The notes below the pieces were generated by a model, which saw only the letters and a list, made by a program, of their open reading frames with translations, was not told the origin of the DNA and did no database searches. Below are positions 52,294 to 59,960 of a DNA stretch of 64,000 bases, in pieces. This DNA comes from Limnoglobus roseus (GTDB taxonomy: Bacteria; Planctomycetota; Planctomycetia; Gemmatales; Gemmataceae): the NCBI RefSeq assembly GCF_008254045.1, contig NZ_CP042425.1, positions 7,888,163 to 7,952,162 on the forward strand. The letters are read 5' to 3'. The first letter of the stretch is position 1. Each line of letters begins with the position of its first letter. Position numbers and translations under genes: made by a program.

Positions 52294-53601
52294 ATGACCG
52301 AGCAAACGGCCGCCGACTCGACTCGCGTACAGGTCGGCCGCCCGACCGTCGTGCCCCCCGGCCTGCCGACCGTCCCCGGCTACGAGGTCTTGCGCGAACT
52401 CGGCCGCGGCGGCATGGGCGTCGTGTACGAGGCCCGGCAGGCAAAGCTCGACCGCGTCGTGGCGTTAAAGTTGACGCTCGGCGACGACCCCCTGAACAAG
52501 GCCCGGTTCCTCGCCGAGGGCCAAGTGATCGCGGCCGTCAAGCACCCGCACGTCGTCGAGGTGTACGACTTCGGCGAGTCGAACGCCGGGCCGTACATCG
52601 CCATGGAGTACCTGCCCGGTGGCACCCTCGCCGACCGCATCAAGGCCGGGCCGGCGTTCACGCCGAGGGAGGCCGCCGGACTGGTCGCACGGGTCGCCGG
52701 CGGGGTCGGGGCGGCCCACGACGCGGGCGTCGTCCACCGCGACCTGAAGCCGGGCAACGTGCTGCTGGCGGCCGACGGCACGCCGAAGGTGACCGACTTC
52801 GGGCTGGCCAAGCGGGCGGCGTCCGACCTCACGCAGACCCGCGACGCGGCCGGGACGCCGGCGTACATGGCCCCGGAGCAGGCGAAGGCCATGAAGTTCG
52901 TCGGCCCCCCGGCCGACGTGTGGTCCCTCGGCGTCATGCTGTACGAACTGCTGACCGGCCGCCGGCCGTTCGCCGCCGAGACGGAGCTGGCGTTGCTGCT
53001 GACCATCCAGCACGACGCCCCGCCGACGCTGCGGGCGGTGGCGAAGGGCATCCCGGCCACCCTCGACACGGTCTGCCTGAAGTGCCTGGAGAAGGAACCG
53101 GGCCGGCGGTACGCGGCGGCCGGGGAGTTGGCCGACGACCTGCGGCGGTGGGCGGCCGGGCAACCGGTCCTGGCCCCGCGGTCCACCCCCTTGGCCTTGC
53201 TGGTGCTGTGGGCAACCCGGAACCGGACGCTGGCCGGGGTGACGGCCGCCCTCGCCGTCGTCCTCGTCGCGGGGGTCGTGGGCGTGTTGTGGTTTGCGAT
53301 CGAGGCCCGGGACGCCGCCGCCCGGGCGGGGGATGCCCTGCGGGAGCGAGACGCCGCGATCCTGCGGCAGAAGCAGACGGCCGTCCGGTTCGTCCGGTTC
53401 GTGAAAGACCACCCGCAGTTGAGCGGAATGCGGACGAGTGAAGTTGCCGCGATCTTCGTGCAGGAGTTTCCGGACGTGACGGCAGAGGACGTAGCCGCGG
53501 CGTTCGGACCGGGGTCGGGCACGCTCGCTATGGCCAAGACCACGACCCCGGCCGACGCGCCGGCGGCCGCCTCGTCTCTGCCGGGATTGTTCGGGGACTG
53601 A
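52294..53601 (+). CDS. Transmembrane Ser/Thr protein kinase (Hanks type)
   Basis: 435 residues. Kinase motifs: G-loop LGRGGMGVVYEA (about 37), catalytic Lys in VVALKLTLG (about 57), HRDLKPGNVLL (about 149), DFG in VTDFGLAKR (about 167), APE in YMAPEQAKA (about 192). One transmembrane helix (LAGVTAALAVVLVAGVVGVL, about 312-331) is followed by a coiled ~100-residue extracytoplasmic tail with no PASTA or other known sensor domain. The short length and membrane anchor are typical of planctomycete PknB-like kinases. Its presence in a prophage-like element suggests cargo affecting host signalling. GGAGAGG precedes ATG 52294. Confidence 0.88.
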   Translation: MTEQTAADSTRVQVGRPTVVPPGLPTVPGYEVLRELGRGGMGVVYEARQAKLDRVVALKLTLGDDPLNKARFLAEGQVIAAVKHPHVVEVYDFGESNAGPYIAMEYLPGGTLADRIKAGPAFTPREAAGLVARVAGGVGAAHDAGVVHRDLKPGNVLLAADGTPKVTDFGLAKRAASDLTQTRDAAGTPAYMAPEQAKAMKFVGPPADVWSLGVMLYELLTGRRPFAAETELALLLTIQHDAPPTLRAVAKGIPATLDTVCLKCLEKEPGRRYAAAGELADDLRRWAAGQPVLAPRSTPLALLVLWATRNRTLAGVTAALAVVLVAGVVGVLWFAIEARDAAARAGDALRERDAAILRQKQTAVRFVRFVKDHPQLSGMRTSEVAAIFVQEFPDVTAEDVAAAFGPGSGTLAMAKTTTPADAPAAASSLPGLFGD

Positions 53602-53693
53602 TCGGCAACCATGTGCCCCTCCCCGGGCCGGGCACCGAAGTACTCGGCGGGGAGGATGGAAGCGGACCAGCGGACCAGAGTGGAGGGGCGACG

Positions 53694-54371
53694 ATGCGAC
53701 GTGCCGTGATGGCGGGTGCCCTCGTCTCGGCGTTTGGCCTTTGGGGCTGCGGCGAGTCACAACCCCACGCCAAGAGGCCGGTCGATCCTTCGGCGGGTGC
53801 GATGCGACCGCCGAAGGATGAGCCGAAGGTAGTAACGCCGGATCAGAAGGGGAAGGCTGTCGTCCCCGAGCCGTACCAGCGCGCCGAGGATGGGCCGTTC
53901 AAGTTCGGCGACGCCACGATCACCGTCGAGGGTGTGCTGTGGGGGAAGTACAAATCGTCTCCGATCGACGTGGCTGGAATCGGCGTGCGTATTGAGTATT
54001 CGGCCACTGCCAAGCCAGCGACCATCAAGGGCGTTGCCGCAGACGACGAGACACTTCGAAGGTTAACCGGATCAGGCGTGACGAGTTTTGAACATCTCCC
54101 CATTCGACTCACTGCTGCCACCGACGCCGGGGAGAAGTGCCGGCTACTCATGCGGTTCTTGAGCCGATTGGACGCGGGCAGCGACATCAAGCCGACCCAG
54201 CAAGAGATGAAGGCTTACCCGGGAGTCGCCTACCGCTGGACCTTCCAATTTGAAAGACCATCACCGACCGCCAAGCGGATCATGTTCGAACTACCAGCCG
54301 AAGACATGGGCGGCCAGGGCACGATCCGGCTCGACGTGCCAAACCAGGACAAGTGGAAGCTCGAAAACTAG
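53694..54371 (+). CDS. Putative lipoprotein
   Basis: 225 residues from ATG 53694 (TGGAGGGGCGACG upstream). The N-terminus MRRAVMAGALVSAFGLWGCG is a lipoprotein signal with lipobox LWGC, so the protein is anchored after Cys-19. The mature part has a Pro-rich spacer and then beta-strand rich sequence (FKFGDATITVEGVLWGKYKS, IGVRIEYSATAKPATIKGVA, YRWTFQFERPSPTAKRIMFE), suggesting an Ig/jelly-roll-like fold. No function is recognised. It lies right after the kinase, perhaps as its envelope partner. Its TAG stop overlaps the stop of the convergent tape-measure gene. Confidence 0.65.
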   Translation: MRRAVMAGALVSAFGLWGCGESQPHAKRPVDPSAGAMRPPKDEPKVVTPDQKGKAVVPEPYQRAEDGPFKFGDATITVEGVLWGKYKSSPIDVAGIGVRIEYSATAKPATIKGVAADDETLRRLTGSGVTSFEHLPIRLTAATDAGEKCRLLMRFLSRLDAGSDIKPTQQEMKAYPGVAYRWTFQFERPSPTAKRIMFELPAEDMGGQGTIRLDVPNQDKWKLEN

Positions 54372-56434
54372 ACCGCTTCGATGCCGTCGAACTTGTCGAC
54401 CAACTTGCCCAGCAAACGATTCTGCTCGCTGAGCTTCCCGTTGGCGATGGCCAGTTCGTCTGCCTGATCCCGCCCGGCCTTCACTACCTGCTCTAGCGCG
54501 CTGTCGCTCCCGCTTCGGATTTTCGCGATGGCGTTCTGCGTCTCACGAGACCCTTCCAGTAACGCTTGCACCGTTCCTCCACCGAACAGACTCGCGACGC
54601 GGTCGCCGACGTTGTTCACCTCTTCGACCGGCTTCGGCAACGCCGCCCGTTTATCCCGCTGCTCCTTCGTCTTCTTCTCGCCCCTCTCGAAGAAGTTGAG
54701 AACATCTTCTTGGAAGCTCAGCCCGTCCGCTCCGATGTCCGTATTTTTAAGGTCCGTCGCGACCTTGTCGAGCGCCTCGCGGTTGTTCTTGATCGCCTCA
54801 TTCCACGCCTCGGCCTCCTTCGACCCGGCGGCGAAAGCGCGGCCAGCGGCACCCGGGAGCAGTTCCCCCATCTTCTTCAGCACCTTGCTCACCACGCTGA
54901 CGACGGTCTCCACGAGGGCCAGCACGGGCTGAACAAAGAACTCGATCGCGTACCCGCCGATGACTTTGAAAATCCCGCCGAGGTAGCCCAGCGAGAAGCC
55001 GAGCAAGCCGAACGCCTCCTTGCCGATCTTGGCCACGCTTGCCAGCGAGTCGCCCCACTTCTCCGTGGTTTCGTCCATGAGGCCGATGCGAGTGAGGACG
55101 TTCTGCACGAAGTTGCTGATGTTGGCCAGCGGGGCGCGGACGATGGCCCACAAGTTATCCATCGACTCAGCCACCCGGTAAACGAACGACGCCAGGAAGT
55201 CACCCCACTTGCCGACCGCCTGGTCGACGAACTCGGTGAGCCGCGTCCACACGCCCTCGAAGTCGCCCTTCAACAGTTCGCCGATGCCGATGTTCGACGC
55301 CAGATCCTTGATCTCGTTGAACGCATCCTTCGCGTCGTCGAACGTTTCCCCCCACCAGCTTTTGATTTGGTCGAAGACGGGCTGCAAGGACTTGAGGAAC
55401 TCGTTCGCCTGTGCGAACACGCCCTTGAAGTCGATCACGTCACCGAGGCCGGACCCGAGACTCTTGCCGATCCGGTTGCCGAAGTCACCGAGGCCGAGCT
55501 TCTGTCCCAGGAACCCGCCGGCGGCACCGCCGAGTTCACCGCCGATGTCGTTGCTGCTCATGTCGGCGAACGCGGCGATCTTCTCCTTCGTCCCGCTGCC
55601 GAAGTTCGCGATCTTGTCCGACAGCGTATCGACCCGCGTGACGAGCGACTGCAACGACCCTTCCGGGCTGTTCAGGAAGTCCCGGACGGTCGTCTTCGCC
55701 TTGCCCCAGACCGCGGACATGGCCGTGCCGATCTTCTCAACGCCGGATTTGACGCGGCCCCACGCCCCGTCCGCGAGCGAAGCCGCCTCGTCCCAGGCCG
55801 CCCCGGCGACTGTGGCCACCTTGTCGAACGCCCCCTTGAAGTCGATCGCGGCGACCTTCTCGCGGGCCTTCTGGAACGCGGCCTGTGCCGTCGTGGCGAT
55901 GCCGTCGAACACCGGCTTGAGACCACTCACGGCCGTTTCGACGGCCTTCGCCAGCGTGCCGACGCCAGCCCCGGCATAGCTGCCGATCTTCTTGCCCACG
56001 TCGCCGCCGAGCAACTTGCCGAGGTCGGCCCCGCCCTTCACCCCGATCTCGACCGTGCCCAAACCCTTGAACGTGTCGGCGTACTTCTTCACGGCCGTGA
56101 CGTAGGGTTCGACCTTCGCGTTCGCCTTCGCCAGTGCCGCCCCGGCCGCCGTGCCGATCTCGTCGAACTTGCCCTTGATGGTGGCCGACACGGTTTGGAA
56201 CGTGCTGCCGATCGGCGGGATGGCGGCCGCCACCTTGCCCTTGATCGCGTCGAACGCGCCGCCGAGCTTCGTGGCGATGGCGTCCCGTAGTTCCTCGGCC
56301 TTCGCCGCGACCTTGTCCACGTCCGCGTAAATCGTGCCCGCCCAAGCGTCGGCACTCGCCTCGGACCCGGCGAGCGCCCTTTCGAACCCGCTCGCGTCGG
56401 CCGTCAGTTCGACGACGACTGATTCATCCGCCAT
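54368..56434 (-). CDS. Phage tail tape-measure-like protein
   Basis: 688 residues from ATG 56434 (AGGAGAGGTGGAC upstream). The start VVVELTADASGFERALAGSE is a common tape-measure N-terminus (a lambda-H-like tail-length ruler), followed by very long Ala/Lys/Gly-rich helical stretches with repeated FDxIKG, KFDEIG, KAKxKV patterns, hydrophobic helices (LLGFSLGYLGGIFKVIGGYA) near residue 470 and a coiled-coil C-terminus (SEQNRLLGKLVDKFDGI). It sits immediately downstream of the tail-assembly chaperone genes, the conserved order in siphophages. The protein is short for a tape measure, suggesting a short tail or an eroded gene. Confidence 0.75.
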   Translation of the reverse strand: MADESVVVELTADASGFERALAGSEASADAWAGTIYADVDKVAAKAEELRDAIATKLGGAFDAIKGKVAAAIPPIGSTFQTVSATIKGKFDEIGTAAGAALAKANAKVEPYVTAVKKYADTFKGLGTVEIGVKGGADLGKLLGGDVGKKIGSYAGAGVGTLAKAVETAVSGLKPVFDGIATTAQAAFQKAREKVAAIDFKGAFDKVATVAGAAWDEAASLADGAWGRVKSGVEKIGTAMSAVWGKAKTTVRDFLNSPEGSLQSLVTRVDTLSDKIANFGSGTKEKIAAFADMSSNDIGGELGGAAGGFLGQKLGLGDFGNRIGKSLGSGLGDVIDFKGVFAQANEFLKSLQPVFDQIKSWWGETFDDAKDAFNEIKDLASNIGIGELLKGDFEGVWTRLTEFVDQAVGKWGDFLASFVYRVAESMDNLWAIVRAPLANISNFVQNVLTRIGLMDETTEKWGDSLASVAKIGKEAFGLLGFSLGYLGGIFKVIGGYAIEFFVQPVLALVETVVSVVSKVLKKMGELLPGAAGRAFAAGSKEAEAWNEAIKNNREALDKVATDLKNTDIGADGLSFQEDVLNFFERGEKKTKEQRDKRAALPKPVEEVNNVGDRVASLFGGGTVQALLEGSRETQNAIAKIRSGSDSALEQVVKAGRDQADELAIANGKLSEQNRLLGKLVDKFDGIEAV

Positions 56435-56452
56435 GTCCACCTCTCCTTTCAC

Positions 56453-56470
56453 GCGGCTCGGTGAGCCGCA
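56453..56470. repeat. GCGGCTC-GGT-GAGCCGC hairpin
   Basis: A 7-bp perfect stem between the tape-measure start and the tail-chaperone stop. Same core as the hairpins at 51302, 51791 and 51963. Confidence 0.6.
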
Positions 56471-57183
56471 CTACGCCTCCGCCGCCCGTTGGCTCGGGCC
56501 GATGGCCGATACGGACGCGCACTGTGATGAGGCCCACGCCCGGAACGCGCGGCCGATGCCCTTCCTGTCCGGCTTCTTCTCGCCGCCGCCGAGGGACGGG
56601 AACAGGTCGGCCGGCCGGATGCTCGCCCCGTTGAACGCCATCGCCGGCAGAATCCCGCTCACGGCCGCCCGCAGGTCGTCTTGCGCCCCGCCGAACGGCT
56701 CGATCTCGGCGAACGCACTCATCAGCCACCAGTCGGCCATCCTGCAGCGGGCGGCCAACTCCGACGGGAGCAGGCCCATCGCCAGCGCCAGCCGCAGGAA
56801 CGACCTCAGCCAGCCGTCGCGGGTGACGGCTTTTTTGCGGCCGCCTGCATCCCCTCCATTTCCTTGATTGCCTTGTCCACGACCCGCACGGCCACCGGGA
56901 GCGGGATGCGGTCCAACGCGGCTTGCTGGGCCTCGGTCGGCGGCTTGGCGGCGGTGAAGAACGGCGTGCCGTCCGGCCGGCAGATGACCGCGGGCAGCAA
57001 CGCGCGGGCGATTTCGGCCCCGCTCTTCCCGCCTTCTTGCATCTCGTTCAGCCGCAGGGCCGTCGCCATGCCGATCGGGCACAGGTGGATCACTTGCCCC
57101 TCGCCGAGTTCCGGCACCGGCACCTCACTTTGCGGGGGCAGGACTTTGTCCTGGTCGATCAGGGCTTCGAGAATCGACGACAT
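56471..57183 (-). CDS. Tail-assembly chaperone fusion made by -1 frameshifting (GT-like)
   Basis: Read from ATG 57183 to the A_AAA_AAG site at 56830-56836 in the first frame, then one base back to the stop at 56471. The downstream frame encodes DGWLRSFLRLALAMGLLPSE, LAARCRMADWWLMSAFAEIE and PFGGAQDDLRAAVSG, a pattern found in DUF4035-type T proteins of siphophages. The shift gives ...AAKKAVTRDGW.... Phage tail chaperones are classically made as a short G protein and a rarer G-T fusion by -1 slippage, just upstream of the tape-measure gene, exactly as here. The fusion is inference from the heptamer and reading frames; no T start codon of its own is obvious. Confidence 0.75.
56806..57183 (-). 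CDS. Tail-assembly chaperone, short form (G-like)
   Basis: 125 residues from ATG 57183, with AAGGAG 8 bases upstream. The sequence MSSILEALIDQDKVLPPQSE, GQVIHLCPIGMATALRLNEM, ARALLPAVICRPDGTPFFTA, LPVAVRVVDKAIKEMEG matches tail-chaperone proteins: a strand-rich start, the central RLNEM-type helix and the D-G-x-x-x-F block, then a helix that ends at the slippery A_AAA_AAG. Zero-frame translation ends at TGA 56806. It is made in excess over the fusion and wraps the tape-measure protein during tail assembly. Confidence 0.75.
   Translation of the reverse strand: MSSILEALIDQDKVLPPQSEVPVPELGEGQVIHLCPIGMATALRLNEMQEGGKSGAEIARALLPAVICRPDGTPFFTAAKPPTEAQQAALDRIPLPVAVRVVDKAIKEMEGMQAAAKKPSPATAG
56830..56836 (-). 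promoter_or_regulatory. Programmed -1 frameshift heptamer A_AAA_AAG
   Basis: On the minus strand the codons read GCA AAA AAG, so the phase gives A_AAA_AAG, the most efficient E. coli -1 slippery heptamer. A stem GCCGTC-ACCCGC-GACGGC starts directly at its last base and could stimulate shifting. The frame reached by -1 slippage is the T-like frame. Confidence 0.7.
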
Positions 57184-57244
57184 GGAAAATCTCCTTGGAG
57201 CGAACACGGGGATCCGTCGGTCGGTACGGCCCGACCGGCCTTGG

Positions 57245-57592
57245 TCAGATCGGCGGGACGATGACGATGATGAGCGGCCGGCCGACGGCGAGTTCGGCCG
57301 CGGTGTCACGGGCCGGTTCGGGGTCGGACGGGGAGCCGACAGCGATCACCCGGTCGGCGACGGCCGTGAGACTTTCGACGACGGCTGTGCCGAGGTCGGC
57401 CACGGCGGCGTTGACGCGGTTAACCTCGCCGGTCAGGCTGGCGACCGCCCGGCCGACGGCTTCCTCGATCCGCGTCGCATCCGCGGTCACGCGGCCCGTC
57501 GCATCGGCGACGGCCTTGGCGAAGGCGGCGTCGACGCGATTACACGACGCGGTGAAGTCGTTCAGTAGCTCATCAACTTTGGTCACGTTCAT
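57245..57592 (-). CDS. Small coiled-coil protein of the tail operon
   Basis: 115 residues from ATG 57592. Heptad-like sequence dominates: TKVDELLNDFTASCNRVDAA, FAKAVADATGRVTADATRIE, EAVGRAVASLTGEVNRVNAA, DLGTAVVESLTAVADRVIAV. It looks like a long helical rod, perhaps a tail-tube-associated or structural protein, but no family is recognised. The stop of the upstream gene (TGA 57597-57595) is two bases before this ATG, so the genes are translated together; an earlier in-frame start at 57631 would overlap more. Confidence 0.6.
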   Translation of the reverse strand: MNVTKVDELLNDFTASCNRVDAAFAKAVADATGRVTADATRIEEAVGRAVASLTGEVNRVNAAVADLGTAVVESLTAVADRVIAVGSPSDPEPARDTAAELAVGRPLIIVIVPPI

Positions 57593-57594
57593 GG

Positions 57595-57987
57595 TCAGTT
57601 CCGTGATGGTGCGGGTGGCGTGGTCAGCCACCGGGTTAAGACATCCGGGTCGGTCAGGGTCGTCGGGGTGGCGGGGGTGCCGGTGGCGGCATCGTCCGAG
57701 CGGAACAGGTCGGGCAGTTGCGCCAACATCAAAGTGAGCAACAACCCGAGTTGCAGCGGCGTGAAGTGTTTCGCCACGCCGGCGGGCGTCCGCTTCGTCG
57801 CGCGGGCGATCAGTCGCATCGGCACTGAGTCGGGCAACCGGGCGAGTTCCGCCCCGGCCTTCGCGTACTTCCTCGCGTCGGGGAGTTCGCCCCGGTCGGC
57901 CGCGGACAGGAGTTCGTCGAGCGTCGGCCCGGCGACGAGGAACAGGTGCCGGACCCGGCGGACGTCTTCGCGGGTAACGTCGTTCAC
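57595..57987 (-). CDS. Unknown protein of the prophage minus-strand operon
   Basis: 130 residues from GTG 57987, overlapping the DUF1580 stop (GTGA). The sequence begins VNDVTREDVRRVRHLFLVAG, continues LDELLSAADRGELPDARKYA, VPMRLIARATKRTPAGVAKH and FTPLQLGLLLTLMLAQLPDL, then a Pro/Thr-rich end. It is mostly helical. Phage operons at this place carry head-tail connector or completion proteins, but no motif proves that here. The frame upstream of 57987 is shadow of the neighbouring gene. Confidence 0.55.
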   Translation of the reverse strand: MNDVTREDVRRVRHLFLVAGPTLDELLSAADRGELPDARKYAKAGAELARLPDSVPMRLIARATKRTPAGVAKHFTPLQLGLLLTLMLAQLPDLFRSDDAATGTPATPTTLTDPDVLTRWLTTPPAPSRN

Positions 57988-58295
57988 AGGCCCAGCTCCT
58001 GGAGAACCTTGCCGGCTTCCACGGCGGCGGACCGGGCCGGCGGCGGCTGCGGCGTGACGGGCGTGTTCAACGCCGAGACGTGGCAGGCGATGGCCGCCTT
58101 CGTGGTGACCCACGCACTGCCGACGCGGGCGGCCTCCAACTTCACCGTGCGGCCGTCGCGGGCCTTGCAGCCGACGACTACCCACCGCAAGACCGACGAC
58201 GGCGACACCCGCTTGCCGGACCGGCCGGGCAGCAACCGGCCGGCTTCCGCCAGCCCGATCCCTTCCCCGTTTGCAATTTCTTGTTCGACACTCAC
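57984..58295 (-). CDS. DUF1580-family protein
   Basis: 103 residues: IGLAEAGRLLPGRSGKRVSP, SSVLRWVVVGCKARDGRTVK, LEAARVGSAWVTTKAAIACH. The family pattern (SPSSVLRWV, LEAxRVGxxWVTT) is intact although the last helix is short. Translationally coupled on both sides by GTGA overlaps (58292-58295 and 57984-57987). As a likely DNA-binding protein inside a structural-type operon it may regulate the operon or serve in packaging; no data decide. Confidence 0.75.
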   Translation of the reverse strand: MSVEQEIANGEGIGLAEAGRLLPGRSGKRVSPSSVLRWVVVGCKARDGRTVKLEAARVGSAWVTTKAAIACHVSALNTPVTPQPPPARSAAVEAGKVLQELGL

Positions 58296-58726
58296 GATGT
58301 TGACCCCTCCGGTTGTGACTTCGGTTCCCGCGCGTCCTGCCGGCCCTTCAGGCCCGTCAAGAACGCTTCCACGTCGCCGCCGCCGAGGAGCGACGACACA
58401 CGGTCCACGGCCAGCAGCTTCGTCAGCCCGTTCGCGGCCTGCACGCGGACCTGGTAGCTCACGTCCTCGTTGCTCATCACCTGGACAAAAAACATCGCGA
58501 GGGCGGCCAACGGGTCGTTCGCCGTGCCGCTCTCTTGGAAGCCACGGACGACCTCGGCCCGGGCCTCGTCGATCAGCCGGTGCGCCACGTCGCGGGAGAC
58601 TTTCAGTTGCTCCTGTAGTCGCCCGGCCACGCGGCCAGCGTACATCAACCGGCCGAGCAGTTCTTTCGCGAGGTCGCGGTCTTCCTGCGTGAACGTCGTC
58701 TTCGGGCGGCCGTTCTTACCCGCCAT
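58292..58726 (-). CDS. Unknown helical protein, possibly terminase-small-subunit-like
   Basis: 144 residues: MAGKNGRPKTTFTQEDRDLA, KELLGRLMYAGRVAGRLQEQ, LKVSRDVAHRLIDEARAEVV, and ALAMFFVQVMSNEDVSYQVR. The Lys/Arg-rich start and the helix-turn-helix-like LKVSRDVAHRLIDEARAEV are compatible with DNA binding as in small terminase subunits, but there is no diagnostic motif. It is the first gene of a tight run of overlapping minus-strand genes reaching 57245. GGGGTGAAGC precedes ATG 58726. Confidence 0.5.
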   Translation of the reverse strand: MAGKNGRPKTTFTQEDRDLAKELLGRLMYAGRVAGRLQEQLKVSRDVAHRLIDEARAEVVRGFQESGTANDPLAALAMFFVQVMSNEDVSYQVRVQAANGLTKLLAVDRVSSLLGGGDVEAFLTGLKGRQDAREPKSQPEGSTS

Positions 58727-59360
58727 GCTTCACCCCGTTTGGTCCGGTCGATTCCACCTGAAAACCCTGGTGTCGATGCCCGCCGTTGCGTCTACCTTTT
58801 GCAATCCGTCCGGTGCGTTCCTTGTGTCTCTTCGAGTGCGCACCCATCCCTGAGCCTCCCCTCCCGTTTCCAGCCGTGTTCCTTGTCTCATGAGGATCGC
58901 TACTGCCGGGGTGGGGGCCGAAGGAACTTCCCTGGTCGCCAAGCCGCCGCCCGAAAAGGTCGGGCGTCCTGCATCTCACTCGACTGAGGTATCCGTGTGG
59001 TTCCCGGTATGGGTCGCCGCCGCGTCGCACGGGGCGGGCGGGGCGAACGAGGACGCCGGTAGTAGCCGCTTTCCACACCAGGGCCGTAGCCCCCGTGGTG
59101 GACGTTTCCGCCCACCGTTCCGGCGTTAATTCGCCAGACCCCCGACCAGTCCGGGACTGCCCCCGGACCGGTGCGACCTACCGCGATGCCCGCCGGCCGT
59201 ACATAATCGGGTGGGAACGGCATCGACGTTCCCACCCCGGCCGCTGTCGTGGTCGTTCAACCCCCGACAAATGACCCGCCGCAGTTGCGAAGCTGCTTAC
59301 GCTTGCGGGTCTGGACGGCGGTGGTTCAGTGAGCCGCCGCCGTGTTCGTCGTCCCATCGG
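58727..59360. other. 634 bases without a convincing gene
   Basis: Frames here on both strands look like shadow translations. The start signals of the 58726 gene and a weak GGTTCAGTGAGCC hairpin near 59325 are the only features noted. Confidence 0.4.
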
Positions 59361-59960
59361 CTACGCGGACGGTCGCGCGTCGAATAAGGACTTCTGTCCG
59401 GCGTCGGGGATCGCCTTCGCTGGGGCCGGGGCCGCCGTCGGGGCGAGCGGCGGCTTGGCCGACAACTGCACGCCCTCGGTCTTCGACGCGAAAGGGCACA
59501 CTCCCGCCGCCCGGTCGGGCACACCGAGCCAGGTCCGCACGTGCGGCTGGCACGTCGCCGGCCCCGTGCCGTCCGCCAGCCGATTCGGCCACACGATGGC
59601 CTGGCACCGGCTGCACATTTGATCGTGGTCGTCGGCGGCATCGGCCCGGGCAGGCGACGCCGTTGTCGAAACCGGTGCCGCAGTCGGTGCGATTGCGGAC
59701 GCCGGTTCACGATCGGCTACGGCGACCACGTCCCGGTGGAGTCGCACAGGGGTGCCCCGGGACCGATCCCACAGCGGCTTGAGGATGGCCACGATGCGGT
59801 TCCGGCCGGCCATCACCGCGGCCAGGACTTCGGCGTCGGCGTTGCCCGTACCGCCCACGAGGTGCAGCCGGTCGCCGTCGCCCCGGTATTCGACGTCCAG
59901 GTTCAGCCGGCGGAGTTCGCCGACCAGCATCCGCATCAGCGGCGGCAGTTCGTCATTCAA
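59361..59960 (-). CDS. Unknown protein with Cys pair and low-complexity linker
   Basis: 199 residues from TTG 59960. A GGGAGGGATC ribosome-binding site 8 bases upstream and overlap with the helicase stop support this TTG; another in-frame TTG exists at 60011. The N-terminus LNDELPPLMRMLVGELRRLN then LDVEYRGDGDRLHLVGG is an ordered strand-helix unit; then an Ala/Pro/Thr-rich linker; then MCSRCQAIVWPNRLADG, with CxxC, and CQPHVRTWLGVPDRAAGVC, a second Cys/His set that may complete a zinc site. It looks like an accessory DNA-metabolism protein following the helicase, but no family is recognised. Confidence 0.5.
   Translation of the reverse strand: MNDELPPLMRMLVGELRRLNLDVEYRGDGDRLHLVGGTGNADAEVLAAVMAGRNRIVAILKPLWDRSRGTPVRLHRDVVAVADREPASAIAPTAAPVSTTASPARADAADDHDQMCSRCQAIVWPNRLADGTGPATCQPHVRTWLGVPDRAAGVCPFASKTEGVQLSAKPPLAPTAAPAPAKAIPDAGQKSLFDARPSA

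Noticed and set aside
58900..59235. Minus-strand 111-residue frame upstream of the 58726 gene
   Set aside because: No ribosome-binding site, low-complexity Pro/Arg/Gly content, overlaps other shadow frames.
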